Assembly: GCA_958449275.1 (NCBI GenBank)
Contig: CAUDHE010000032.1
Span: 1 to 24,873 of the forward strand
Direction of reading: 5' to 3'
DNA: 24,873 nt
DNA from: an uncultured Alistipes sp.
Lineage (GTDB): Bacteria; Bacteroidota; Bacteroidia; Bacteroidales; Rikenellaceae
Shown here: in pieces, positions 6,760-16,012 of the stretch
How positions within the stretch are numbered: position 1 is the first letter of the stretch
Layout of the letters: each line of letters begins with the position of its first letter
Notes under the pieces: generated by a model
What the model saw: the letters and a program-made list of their open reading frames with translations, nothing else
Told to the model about the DNA's origin: nothing
Databases searched by the model: none
Made by a program: the position numbers and the translations under genes

Positions 6760-9426
6760 TCAATTCAGTTCTTTAAGAGAATGGGTTATTTTAGCAAGAA
6801 CGGATCCTCTGTATTTAATGGGAATATGTAATGCCTTTATTCTGGATTTTAATTCTTCCAGTTTGTCGTGATATGTCGCTTTCATTTCGGGTGCAGCAAC
6901 AAATGCGGCTTTCGCTCTTTCGTACTCCTCATTGATTGCTTCGAGACGGTCCAATTTAACGACCTCATCTCGGAGATCAGTATCTATTTTTTCCTGCACG
7001 TTGCCCATACCTTCATAGAAAATCTGTTCATAATTGTTCCGTTTATAAAGCCTCCAAAAGTTCCTGACTAAATTTATTTTGTTGCAGGTATTGTGTGCGG
7101 AATCACTTATGAACGCCTCGAAATTGTCGGCAGAACCGAAAATATGGCCCCAGAACGGTTCACAGGCAATACTATTGTAATCCGGGCTTGAGGATACTCC
7201 ACCCAAGAACACAAATCCATCCAAATAGCTGCACGGGTGCTTGTCGATCAGCTGTTTTATTTTCTTGCAAGACTCGGGATCTAATATTACCTTTTGAGAA
7301 TTTTTATCCACATCAACGATGCAAGAGTAGAGCATATTCTTATATGTATTGAGTTCGTAATTTCCTGTTGAGATATAGTCGTCGAGATATGATTTGCTCC
7401 ATTCCAGAATTTCTTCTTGTGAGAAAATAAACTTAGTTGGATTATTTGTACTGAGACTGTCGAATATAAGCTGTCCGGTTATGTTGTAGGCATACTTGCT
7501 ATCACGGAATTTCGAATCTATAAAATGTTTGTATGCAGTCTCGTCTTCATATCCGTAAACCCGGATAAGTTCATCGATATGAGTTTTCGTTATCAATCTG
7601 GCAATATGCATATACGGATTTACATAAGAAGTAATCACAAACAAAATATCCACATATCTTTCGAAACGTGATTTTGAGCCATATGAAAATAATTCTTTGA
7701 AATCCAAATAGTTCAATAAGTCTTGCGTGGCTTTTTTATCTTGCCAGTCGGCAAGAACTCGTTTAACCTCGACGTTATCCGTCGCAGGATCGAGTATTTT
7801 TTCCATCTGTTCGACGCTCAAAATTCCGTGGACGTAATTCTCGAAGTATTTATGGAAAGAGGATTCATATCGAATTGACTTGTAATTTTCGATTGCATAG
7901 AAATTAGAGACAGGGAAAAGAGTTCCGATTATATCCTTTGATTGTGCATTGCAGTCTTTGGTTATTTGAAATACCGACGATCCTATAGTGCGCCATGTTA
8001 AATACTTTTTCTCATATAGAGCATTTAGTTCTTGAGGATACTTGTATTTGATAAGGGATACCAAGAAATATTCAGTAAAGACGACCTCATTTTTGATAAG
8101 CGAATAATCCCTTAGGAGCAAGTTCAAAAAGCGTTTGGCATCCCGCAAGGTGGGTATATATTTTTGAATCATATCCCGATTGTTGCGCAACCAGGTTTTA
8201 TGGAGTTCGTATGCTTGTACATCCCAAAAGAGCAGTTCTTTCAACTTTTGGGAAACAAAATCCAGAATTATTTCATAAGGCCTTCGGGGCAAATATACTT
8301 CCAGCGAGAAGAACTTATCGGAAAATTTACTCTCTTCATTATCGTATCTTGATCCGAGTAGCTTGCGCAGATGTTCCTTATCATAAGCAGAGATGAAAAC
8401 GATATTGCCGAATGACGCGTTTTCATCGATCAACTTGAAAACTTCTACGATTTCGGCATCCAGTAACCGATCGAAATCTTCGATGAAAACTATGATCCGT
8501 CTATCTAAGCGACTTAAAGCCATTTGAAGGCGCGCTTTTTTATCCGTTCGATCGGCCAGTCTGTTGTAAAGTCTGAACCAAGAAACGAGCCCTTTCTTGT
8601 CTATGATATTCAACGCATCGAGGTAATTCTCGAATAACGTGGAGAACTCGCCATTGTAGACTTTCAATTGTGTGCAGAGTTCTTTAAAGAAATCTTCCTG
8701 TATAAGCCCGGTTTCTTTGGAATGGCGCGGATTGAAATCCACGATGATAAACTGGTCTTTTTTCACCAACTCCTTAACCATATTCATGTAAGAAGTCTTT
8801 CCGCTGCCCCATGCAGATACAATGCCTATACTATGCGAACTATCTACAGGAAGTCTTTTGATTGTTTTATAAAGAGTTAATGCATCATGATGATAGTCGA
8901 GCAAATCGTCATCAGATGATGTAATCGGCACATCGGGAATCATCTTAAAATCAGTCCCATTTTGGTTGGAATCCCGTTTAGACTTATAAAATCGGAATGA
9001 GAGGCAGCTCAACGAAAAGAAGAGTGCCAACCCCGCAAGTATATCGCTGTAGCCCAGAACGCCGAACCAATTTGGAGCCGCAATATAATTGCCTTCGCAT
9101 TTGGCCGAAAAATAAATGATGACAGCTGATAATATCAAAAAAATATGCGAATACGACGTAGTGTATCTTTTTCGTATGTCTGAGATGATTGCGAATAGGA
9201 AATAAAGGCAAATACCGATAAACAATATATTTGATAGGACCCCTGTTCGGATATAAAGATACTGGATGATATGATCGTTGAAAAAAGAGAGAAAGTAAGG
9301 CCTCCAGCATAACCAAGCGAGGAGGATAATGACAAAAAATATAAGTTGTTTTTTCGGCAATTTAGACATGTGCTTTATAATTTTAGATAATAATTCATTG
9401 TGCAAAATGTGATTGTTCATAACCAA
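6760..9426 (-). CDS. Membrane-anchored KAP-family P-loop ATPase
   Basis: An 888-residue protein with about four N-terminal membrane helices (near 27-48, 60-85, 95-110 and 125-146). A KAP-type P-loop NTPase domain follows: Walker A GIVSAWGSGKTS near residue 205 and Walker B RIIVFIEDFDRL near 315. The long C-terminal half is helical and ends in a charged coiled-coil-like segment (about 830-880). KAP NTPases are membrane-associated ATPases; PifA of the F plasmid, which excludes phage T7, belongs to the family. In a mobile element a role in phage defence or surface exclusion is plausible, but is inference from family and location. The gene is AT-rich compared with the helicase next to it, has its own -7 box upstream, and is an isolated single-gene unit, which suggests cargo. 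A start at 9420 is also possible. Confidence 0.82.
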   Translation of the reverse strand: MVMNNHILHNELLSKIIKHMSKLPKKQLIFFVIILLAWLCWRPYFLSFFNDHIIQYLYIRTGVLSNILFIGICLYFLFAIISDIRKRYTTSYSHIFLILSAVIIYFSAKCEGNYIAAPNWFGVLGYSDILAGLALFFSLSCLSFRFYKSKRDSNQNGTDFKMIPDVPITSSDDDLLDYHHDALTLYKTIKRLPVDSSHSIGIVSAWGSGKTSYMNMVKELVKKDQFIIVDFNPRHSKETGLIQEDFFKELCTQLKVYNGEFSTLFENYLDALNIIDKKGLVSWFRLYNRLADRTDKKARLQMALSRLDRRIIVFIEDFDRLLDAEIVEVFKLIDENASFGNIVFISAYDKEHLRKLLGSRYDNEESKFSDKFFSLEVYLPRRPYEIILDFVSQKLKELLFWDVQAYELHKTWLRNNRDMIQKYIPTLRDAKRFLNLLLRDYSLIKNEVVFTEYFLVSLIKYKYPQELNALYEKKYLTWRTIGSSVFQITKDCNAQSKDIIGTLFPVSNFYAIENYKSIRYESSFHKYFENYVHGILSVEQMEKILDPATDNVEVKRVLADWQDKKATQDLLNYLDFKELFSYGSKSRFERYVDILFVITSYVNPYMHIARLITKTHIDELIRVYGYEDETAYKHFIDSKFRDSKYAYNITGQLIFDSLSTNNPTKFIFSQEEILEWSKSYLDDYISTGNYELNTYKNMLYSCIVDVDKNSQKVILDPESCKKIKQLIDKHPCSYLDGFVFLGGVSSSPDYNSIACEPFWGHIFGSADNFEAFISDSAHNTCNKINLVRNFWRLYKRNNYEQIFYEGMGNVQEKIDTDLRDEVVKLDRLEAINEEYERAKAAFVAAPEMKATYHDKLEELKSRIKALHIPIKYRGSVLAKITHSLKELN

Positions 9427-9445
9427 ATTATTTGAGTTGCTTTAT

Positions 9446-9453
9446 CAAAGATA
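9446..9453 (-). promoter_or_regulatory. Candidate -7 box for the KAP ATPase gene
   Basis: On the minus strand this reads TATCTTTG, an exact match to TAnnTTTG, placed 20 bases before the ATG. No clear TTTG -33 box was found at the right distance, so support is moderate. Confidence 0.45.
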
Positions 9454-9522
9454 GACAATTATTACATTCTTTTTTGAATATTTCAAGCAAATTTAACAAG
9501 TCACTTAGATTTTACAGGATTA

Positions 9523-9563
9523 AAACGAATAGGGCTTGCGATTCCCACAAGCCTCATTCGTTT
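9523..9563 (-). terminator. Terminator of the helicase operon
   Basis: A stem of AAACGAAT (9523-9530) with ATTCGTTT (9556-9563) continues after a two-base mismatch into GGCTTG with CAAGCC. On the minus strand it begins at the helicase stop codon and is followed by TTTTAAT. It marks the end of the long minus-strand DNA-processing operon. Confidence 0.7.
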
Positions 9564-12500
9564 ATATTTTCATCTTTTTGAATGAAGAATCGTCATATTT
9601 ATGTGAGGGGACACGTCCGATGACGATACGACTGCCGGAAGCGTCGGCGATCTGTTGCAAGCGGGACGGAATATAGGGGTGTCTGCCACCTTCCGGCTGC
9701 GAATGCTGCGAACAATCTTCCATCAGCGCGGTATCTTCTATCACCTCTGCTTCCTCTTCGATAGGTTTCAGCGACAGTTGAATTTTGCGTTCCAACTCCG
9801 TCATTTGGGTGCGCAGTGCCGCCAGTTCGGATTCCTTGCGCCACGTTCCCTCCACCACGTTTTGCAGAGTGGGAATGTCTTTGGCGAGTTCCTCGTTTTT
9901 CTTCTTGAAGTTCTCCAACACCGTTTCGATGGTCGAAAGGGCATGTATGAAGTTGAGCGAAGCCAGTCGAGGATCGGCGGCGATGTTACCGTGATTGTAG
10001 GAATATAGATAATCGGCTTCGCCGCGCGCATAGAAACGGTTCTGCGTAAGGTCGAATCCGTCCTTTTCTGTCGTTTCGCTCTTTACGAGCAGGTCGAATC
10101 CGTAAAGGCTTCCGATGGGCTGCAACTCACCGCCCGTTCGGGCCGTCTCGGCGATATGGTTCAGCTGCTTGCCGATGTGCTTCGGGTCGGAGGTTTCGAG
10201 GCCGTCGAGTTTCACGGGATTGCGATACGAACCGTCGCTGTTCAACTGCACTCGGGCTTTGAAATGTTCCAAGTCCGTGCTTATGCCCTCGATTTTGGCG
10301 TCGTTCTTCTTCATGTCGGACAGTATGGTGTCCAGCTTGTAGCGGCTCGATGACTTGCCGCGCACGAACGCCTGACGTTCGCTTTCGAGCGTGGCGATCT
10401 TCTTTTCCAAGCGGGCTTTTTCCAGCAGGTCGGTGTTGCCCGAAAGAATAGCGACATATTCGGAGAAGTTCATGCCCGACTTCTCGTCGATAGCCCCTTC
10501 GTCAATCGTGCGGCTGCCCATGTTGTTGGTCTTGAGCTGCCGGATAAAGAGCTGCTTGTTGTGCAGCAGCCCGAATTTGTAGGCGTCGAGCGACTTTTCG
10601 ACGGCATAGAGAATCACGTCCACCTTGTTGTCGGCATGGTATTTCGCCACTTCGTTTCCTGTGCGGATGCCGCGGCCGTCGCGTTGTTCGAGGTCGCTGG
10701 GTCGCCACGGGCTGTCGAGATGATGAATCGCCACGCACCGCTTCTGGGCGTTCACTCCCGTGCCGAGCATCTCGGTAGAGCCGAACAGTACGCGGATGCG
10801 TCCGGCGTTCATGTCGGCGATCATGGCCTTGCGGGACTTCTCGGTGGTCGCCTCTTGTATGAACCGCACCTCGCTCGGTGGAATGCCGTAGTCCTCCACG
10901 AGCTTGCGCTTCACCTCGGAATAGACATTCCACTCTACACCGGATTTGTAGGTTCCCAAGTCGGAGAATACGAACTGCGTACCTTTCTGCTCGTCGAAAC
11001 GACGGTAGTAGTCCGCAAGCATCTTGGCGCAGTGGCTGGCCTTGTTGTCCACGTGGTCGCCGTATAGGTCGGGGTCGATCATGCGCATGTCGAGCGACAT
11101 TTTGCGGGCATAGTCCGTCGCGATGAGCATCTTGGCTTTCTCTTCGCTTTCGGAGAGCGGCGCACGTCCCAGCAGCTCGCCCTTGCCGCTTTTGGCGAAC
11201 TCCATCAACTTGCCGATGAACTCCTCCTGATCGGGCGTCGGCGGGATGTTGTGCAGTATCTCGTTCTTCTGCGGGCGGTCTATGCCGATGTCCTCGGCCG
11301 AACGATAGTCGGTAATCTCCGAGTAGAACGCCGCCAGTTCGGGCACTTTGATGAAGTAGCGGAACCGCTCTTTCTGCACGACTTCGTTGGTTACGGAGAA
11401 CTCGTAGTCGATGGTCTTCTTGGCGAAGATGGCCGCCCACGCATCGAACGTGCGGATGTTCTGCCGCTCCAGCTCTTTCGGACGCAGGTATTTGAACAGC
11501 AGATACAGCTCCGTCAGGGAGTTGGAAACGGTCGTGCCGGAGAGGAACGTGGCCCCCAGATCGCGCCCCGTGCGCTCCTGTATGGTACGCAGGGCGAAGA
11601 GCATGTTGAGTGCCCGCTGCGACCCTTCGGGGTTGCCCAGTCCCGCCACGCGGTCGTGGCGCGTGGTGAAGGTCAGGTTCTTGAACTTGTGGCTCTCGTC
11701 CACGTAGATGTGGTCGATGCCCATCAGCTTAAAATCCACCGCATCGTCCTTGCGTGTTTCGAGCGTGTGCATGACGGTCTGCAACTTGGCTTCCAGATTC
11801 GCCTTGCGTTTGAGGCATCCTTTGAGCATGGCGCGGGATACCTCCCGTCCCTGCGATTGCAGGACGGCGAGGTTCTCGTCCACGCTGTCCAGTTCGGCCT
11901 GCAAAATCTCCTGCTGCACCTCCGGCGATTGGGGTATCATGCCGAACTGCTCGTGCGAGAGAATCACGGCATCCCAGTCGTTGTTCTTGATGAGGTTGAA
12001 GATGCGCTCGCGGTTCTTGGGCGTGAAATCCTCCTTGCCCGGATAGAGCACTTTCGCATTGGGATAGGCCGTGCAGAACGTGCGGGCAATCTCGTGGATG
12101 TTGGCTTTCAGTCCGATGATAAGGGGCTTGTTGGCCAGCCCGAGACGTTTCTTCTCGTAGGCTCCGCAGCACATGATGAGTGTCTTGCCGCCGCCCACCT
12201 CGTGGTCGATAATTCCGCCGCCGAGCATCTTGTCCATCCAGACGGCATCTTTCTGACTTCGGTAGAGGTCGGGAATGCCCAGTCCTTTGAGGTCGAGGTC
12301 AGGAAATGTCTGGTGCGACCCGTCGTATTTCGGGCGCACGAAACAGTTGAACGTGCGGTTGTAGAGGTCTGTGAGCCGATCCTTGAAGTCGGGCGTCTGC
12401 TCGCGCAGCCACTCCGGGAAGGCGTTGCGTATCTCGTCGATCTTGCTGTTGGCCAGCTGTATGGCCTCGCCGTCGCGAACCTTCACCTCTTTCAGCTCCC

Positions 12501-15435
12501 CGTCGATGAGCTTCGGTACCTTCTTGGTAATGTCGGGCGAGGTGTTTTGCAGGGCATGCTTCAACAGATGAATGCCGTTGTATTTGCGGCTCTGCGAATC
12601 GACGGCGTACTGGTTCAGAATCTTCGCGTTCAGAGAGGAGGCCTTGACGCTGTATTCGTCGATGTCGGGGGCATAGCTCACCTTGACCTCCGTATCGAAC
12701 AGCGAGGAGGCGAACTTTTCATAGACGCCTTTGGGTATCCACCGTTCGCCGAAGTTGAAATCGAGGTCGTCGAAAGCAATGGGCTTCGGAGCCGCCGCCC
12801 GCAATGCTTCGAGCGACTCCCGTATCGCCTCGTCGTCGGGGTGCTGATTCAGAAAAGTCTGCACTCGGTCGGCTTTCTCGATGACGTTGCCTGCGATGAA
12901 CTTGTCTGCTATCTCGTAGCGGTCGATGAGGGGATTGAAGTAGATGCGCCCTTTCAGTTCTTCGAGCATCTGCGGCTGCGTGGCTCCCGTGAGCGAAGCC
13001 ATGTACTCCAAATCGACCCGTCCGTATTTGTTCAGGCTGGCGACCAGTGCCTCGTGCGCATCTTCGGCATGGGTAATCTCGTTGGGGTTGAACGCTACGG
13101 GATGGTCGAAAATATCGGCTTTGCGGGCCTTGCCGTCGATGTAGCGTTCCAGCGACAGCACCTCCGTTCCCCGCGCATCCATCTTGATGAGGTCGAGGTT
13201 GCGTTTGTCGTTGAGCCGACCGAAACGCTCCGTGAAGTCATCGTAAAGCCGGTTGAGCATCTCGCGCAGGGCGGGATTCTCCGTCTGTGTCTGCGCCTCG
13301 TTGTCGTAGAGGTGGAAATAGGTGTCGCGTATCTCGATGTAGAGAGAGGCTTTCGAGCGTTGCGTGGGCGACAGACTCAGCGGGTGGAACATGGGACGCA
13401 GGGCGTCGAGGTCGCGCAGATAGCCGACACGACCGTTTTCATCCATCGCCAGTGTCCCCTCGCGGTAGTGCGAGAGCATCTCCCCGCCGAAAGCGCGCGG
13501 CTCCGTATCGGTCTGCGTGCGGGGCGAGGCGGCACGCGGTGCTTGCGCTGCCCGCTGCTCCCGACGTTCGGCGGCTTCCTGCCGAAGCTCCGCCCGTCGT
13601 TCGGGCGAGAGTTCCATCATCATCTGGTAGAATCCGTTTATCGGCGGGTTCTCCTCCCAGTTCAGACTTGCGTACAGCTTTTCTGGGTCGTAGTCCTCTT
13701 GCTCCGACGGTGCGGGCTGCTCTGCAACAGGGGCGGCGGGCTGCGGCTCCGACGGCGCAGGCTGGTCGAACATCGACGGCTGACCGGTCGGTTTTCGGGC
13801 CGGTGCACGGCGGTTCCTGCGCTTGGGGAGTGTCTGACTGCGTTCCTGCTCGGTGAATCCGAACAGGTCGTAGAGCGTCAACAGCGGCTCCTGCGGCGCG
13901 ACGGTTTGTTCGGGCTGCGGCTCGATAGGAACATCGAAAAGCGAACCGACGGGTTCGGCGACCGATTGTCGTGCAGGCTCCGAAGTCGCCTGCACCTCCG
14001 TGTCGGCGGGTTCCGCGATACCGAAGTCTTCGGGTTGCGGCGGGGCGGCTTCCCATATCCGCCGCTCCTTTTCCGCTGCCCACGCTCCGAATTCGGCCAA
14101 GTCTTTTTCCGTTGGAGCGTGTTCCGCGACTCGCTGCGAAAGGTCGTCGAGGGCCGAAAGTTCTCCCGTCTCTGTATCGAGCCTGTACCCTTGCGCCGCC
14201 ATCTCGACGACGGCACGGCGCATCTCCTCCGATTCGGCAGCGACGGATGGTGTTTGCTGCGGTCGTTGCGGCGCTTGTTGCCGCACCTCGTCGGCAGGAG
14301 CATGGGACAGGTAGTAGCTTATGTCGAAGTTCGCACGGAGGTCGTCCGAGAGCATACGCCGCAATTCGTCGGCGATGGCCGACGTGCCGCCCGCGTGCGT
14401 GAACTCCATCGCGGGTTTTCCGTAAGGGTCGGTGCCGACCTTTGCGTCGGTATGTATCACGCGGTCGAACGTTCGGAACAGGTTGTTCACCCGAATGCCG
14501 TTCGACAGCTTGCGGGATTCGATGAAATCCAGCTGCCGCGGGGACAGTTCTGCCGCAGAGGCTTTCTTCTGCAAGATGATAAGATCACTGCCGACCTCGG
14601 TTCCGGCATGGTCGATAAAAAGATTGTTCGGCAGCCGCACGGCCGACACGACATCGCACCGCTTCATCAGCCACTCGCGCACGGGGCGTCCCTGCTCGGC
14701 ATTGAGTACGCCCTGCGAAGTGATGAAGGCGACCAGACCGCCCTCGCGCACCGTATCGACCGTCTTCATGAAGAAGTAGTTGTGCAACGTGCGTGTTCCC
14801 TGACGCCGCACGGGGTCGGTATGGGTCGAGAAAAACGGGTCGAACAGCGCTACGTCCCCGAACGGGATGTTACTCACGGCCATATCGTAATGACCGGCGT
14901 ACTTGGGTTCGATCGTTTCATATCCCTGCGCCCGTACGCGGCTTCTCGGATGCAGGTGTTTGAGGATAAGAGCCGTCGCGGGGTCTTTCTCGAAGCAGGT
15001 TATCTCGGCGGAAGGCTGGTTTATTGCCAAGACTTTCGGAAAGACACCCGTGCCGGCGCTGGGATCGAGAATCCGTTTGGGAGCAATCCCTCTGTTCCAT
15101 ATCGTATCGACAATGGCATACGCGACTTCGGGCGGCGTATAGAATGCCGTCAGCACCGAGTTTCTGATTCCGTCGATGTAGCGTTTGTACTCCCGCTCAC
15201 CGGCGGTATTGCTCTTGATGACCTCGTGCAGTTCCGCCACGAGGTCGGCCATGCCGTCGGTATTCCGTTTGCTGTCCGGGGCCTCCAGCACCTCTTTGAT
15301 CGCCCCGAAGCCGCTGTATGCGGCAAGGAGCGAAAACTCTTCCGAGGTGAGGTCGTGCGGTTCCCGTTCGAGCGCGAAAGCTGCTTTCAACGCGTCGATG
15401 TTTTGGCGAAGATGCGCCTTCTTATTGTAAGCCAT
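9562..15435 (-). CDS. Giant N6-adenine methylase-like / SNF2-type helicase fusion protein
   Basis: A 1957-residue protein typical of Bacteroidales ICEs. The N-terminal methylase-like domain has motif I RILDPSAGTGVF (121-132) and motif IV as SNIPFGD (188-194) in place of the canonical NPPF/Y. A low-complexity Pro/Gln/Glu-rich linker covers about 390-640. The C-terminal half is a superfamily 2 helicase: Walker A HEVGGGKTLIM near 1078, DESH box near 1245, motif III SGTTVSNS, and the C-terminal lobe with STEMLGTGVNAQKR and QRDGRGIRTGN near 1590. Coiled coil follows at about 1670-1860. It may remodel or protect transferring DNA; methylation activity is uncertain because of the altered motif IV. 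The start overlaps the DUF1896 gene by 14 bases, indicating translational coupling. Confidence 0.88.
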   Translation of the reverse strand: MAYNKKAHLRQNIDALKAAFALEREPHDLTSEEFSLLAAYSGFGAIKEVLEAPDSKRNTDGMADLVAELHEVIKSNTAGEREYKRYIDGIRNSVLTAFYTPPEVAYAIVDTIWNRGIAPKRILDPSAGTGVFPKVLAINQPSAEITCFEKDPATALILKHLHPRSRVRAQGYETIEPKYAGHYDMAVSNIPFGDVALFDPFFSTHTDPVRRQGTRTLHNYFFMKTVDTVREGGLVAFITSQGVLNAEQGRPVREWLMKRCDVVSAVRLPNNLFIDHAGTEVGSDLIILQKKASAAELSPRQLDFIESRKLSNGIRVNNLFRTFDRVIHTDAKVGTDPYGKPAMEFTHAGGTSAIADELRRMLSDDLRANFDISYYLSHAPADEVRQQAPQRPQQTPSVAAESEEMRRAVVEMAAQGYRLDTETGELSALDDLSQRVAEHAPTEKDLAEFGAWAAEKERRIWEAAPPQPEDFGIAEPADTEVQATSEPARQSVAEPVGSLFDVPIEPQPEQTVAPQEPLLTLYDLFGFTEQERSQTLPKRRNRRAPARKPTGQPSMFDQPAPSEPQPAAPVAEQPAPSEQEDYDPEKLYASLNWEENPPINGFYQMMMELSPERRAELRQEAAERREQRAAQAPRAASPRTQTDTEPRAFGGEMLSHYREGTLAMDENGRVGYLRDLDALRPMFHPLSLSPTQRSKASLYIEIRDTYFHLYDNEAQTQTENPALREMLNRLYDDFTERFGRLNDKRNLDLIKMDARGTEVLSLERYIDGKARKADIFDHPVAFNPNEITHAEDAHEALVASLNKYGRVDLEYMASLTGATQPQMLEELKGRIYFNPLIDRYEIADKFIAGNVIEKADRVQTFLNQHPDDEAIRESLEALRAAAPKPIAFDDLDFNFGERWIPKGVYEKFASSLFDTEVKVSYAPDIDEYSVKASSLNAKILNQYAVDSQSRKYNGIHLLKHALQNTSPDITKKVPKLIDGELKEVKVRDGEAIQLANSKIDEIRNAFPEWLREQTPDFKDRLTDLYNRTFNCFVRPKYDGSHQTFPDLDLKGLGIPDLYRSQKDAVWMDKMLGGGIIDHEVGGGKTLIMCCGAYEKKRLGLANKPLIIGLKANIHEIARTFCTAYPNAKVLYPGKEDFTPKNRERIFNLIKNNDWDAVILSHEQFGMIPQSPEVQQEILQAELDSVDENLAVLQSQGREVSRAMLKGCLKRKANLEAKLQTVMHTLETRKDDAVDFKLMGIDHIYVDESHKFKNLTFTTRHDRVAGLGNPEGSQRALNMLFALRTIQERTGRDLGATFLSGTTVSNSLTELYLLFKYLRPKELERQNIRTFDAWAAIFAKKTIDYEFSVTNEVVQKERFRYFIKVPELAAFYSEITDYRSAEDIGIDRPQKNEILHNIPPTPDQEEFIGKLMEFAKSGKGELLGRAPLSESEEKAKMLIATDYARKMSLDMRMIDPDLYGDHVDNKASHCAKMLADYYRRFDEQKGTQFVFSDLGTYKSGVEWNVYSEVKRKLVEDYGIPPSEVRFIQEATTEKSRKAMIADMNAGRIRVLFGSTEMLGTGVNAQKRCVAIHHLDSPWRPSDLEQRDGRGIRTGNEVAKYHADNKVDVILYAVEKSLDAYKFGLLHNKQLFIRQLKTNNMGSRTIDEGAIDEKSGMNFSEYVAILSGNTDLLEKARLEKKIATLESERQAFVRGKSSSRYKLDTILSDMKKNDAKIEGISTDLEHFKARVQLNSDGSYRNPVKLDGLETSDPKHIGKQLNHIAETARTGGELQPIGSLYGFDLLVKSETTEKDGFDLTQNRFYARGEADYLYSYNHGNIAADPRLASLNFIHALSTIETVLENFKKKNEELAKDIPTLQNVVEGTWRKESELAALRTQMTELERKIQLSLKPIEEEAEVIEDTALMEDCSQHSQPEGGRHPYIPSRLQQIADASGSRIVIGRVPSHKYDDSSFKKMKI

Positions 15436-15874
15436 CTTCGAGTAGTATTTGAACGGTTCCTACAAGTTCGGTGTAGAGCAGCTGATATTCCGGTGTCGCG
15501 GCGAAATCGTCCGCAAGGTCGTACTTCGCCAGCACGTCGCGCAATGCGGGCAAAGTCAGCAGCCGGAGTGCGACCGCGCGTGCGGCATCTTCGGGAATCT
15601 CCGAGGCGAACTCGTCCCAAAGAATATGAACCAGCGTATTGTAAGGCGAGAAATGAAGCCTGCGGTACAGCTCCTCGCTTGCGGCCGCTTCGGCTGCGGT
15701 ATGGGAGCTGCCCGCACGGATCGCGTCGCTGTACGCCTCGGCTGCACGGTCGGCGCGCTCGGCGATGAACGACCTGTCGGCGGCAAGTTCGGGATGGCTG
15801 CCGCGCAGATACGAGAGCAGAGAGAGTCCGTAATAGGACAACTCCTCGTAAGGGGTTTGTTGTTTGTCTGACAT
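15422..15874 (-). CDS. DUF1896 family protein
   Basis: A 150-residue, Ala/Leu/Glu-rich helical protein. The order YYGLSLLSYLRGSHPELA near the N-terminus, the central AAASEELYRRLHFSPYNTLV, and the ending EYQLLYTELVGTVQILLEDG match DUF1896, a family found almost only on Bacteroidales conjugative elements between the topoisomerase and the methylase-helicase. Its biochemical role is unknown. It overlaps the downstream helicase by 14 bases and is preceded by an unusual nested inverted repeat that would lie in its mRNA leader. Confidence 0.85.
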   Translation of the reverse strand: MSDKQQTPYEELSYYGLSLLSYLRGSHPELAADRSFIAERADRAAEAYSDAIRAGSSHTAAEAAASEELYRRLHFSPYNTLVHILWDEFASEIPEDAARAVALRLLTLPALRDVLAKYDLADDFAATPEYQLLYTELVGTVQILLEDGLQ

Positions 15875-15879
15875 GATTC

Positions 15880-15960
15880 GGATTTTTTAGTGGTCGGGAA
15901 ATGGGGAAAGAGAAAAAGGCGCTCCGGGTTCCCACCCGAAGCGCCGCCACTAAAAAATCC
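15880..15960 (-). repeat. Nested inverted repeat upstream of the DUF1896 gene
   Basis: The outer arms GGATTTTTTAGTGG (15880-15893) and CCACTAAAAAATCC (15947-15960) are perfect 14-bp inverted repeats. Inside lies a second stem, 15918-15929 with 15934-15945, of 12 pairs with one mismatch and a TCCC loop. The whole sits between the topB stop (16013) and the DUF1896 start (15874), so the transcript could fold into a long stem-loop ending six bases before the ATG. This suggests translational control, attenuation or an RNA-processing site. Confidence 0.75.
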
Positions 15961-16012
15961 ATCGGACAAGCATCATCTCGTCGATAAGATTCTTCAGTGG
16001 CAAAGGTAACGA

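Noticed and set aside
11251..15768. A 1505-residue open frame on the plus strand
   Set aside because: It lies entirely antisense to the methylase-helicase and DUF1896 genes. Long antisense frames are expected opposite GC-rich coding sequence, and it shows no recognisable domain.
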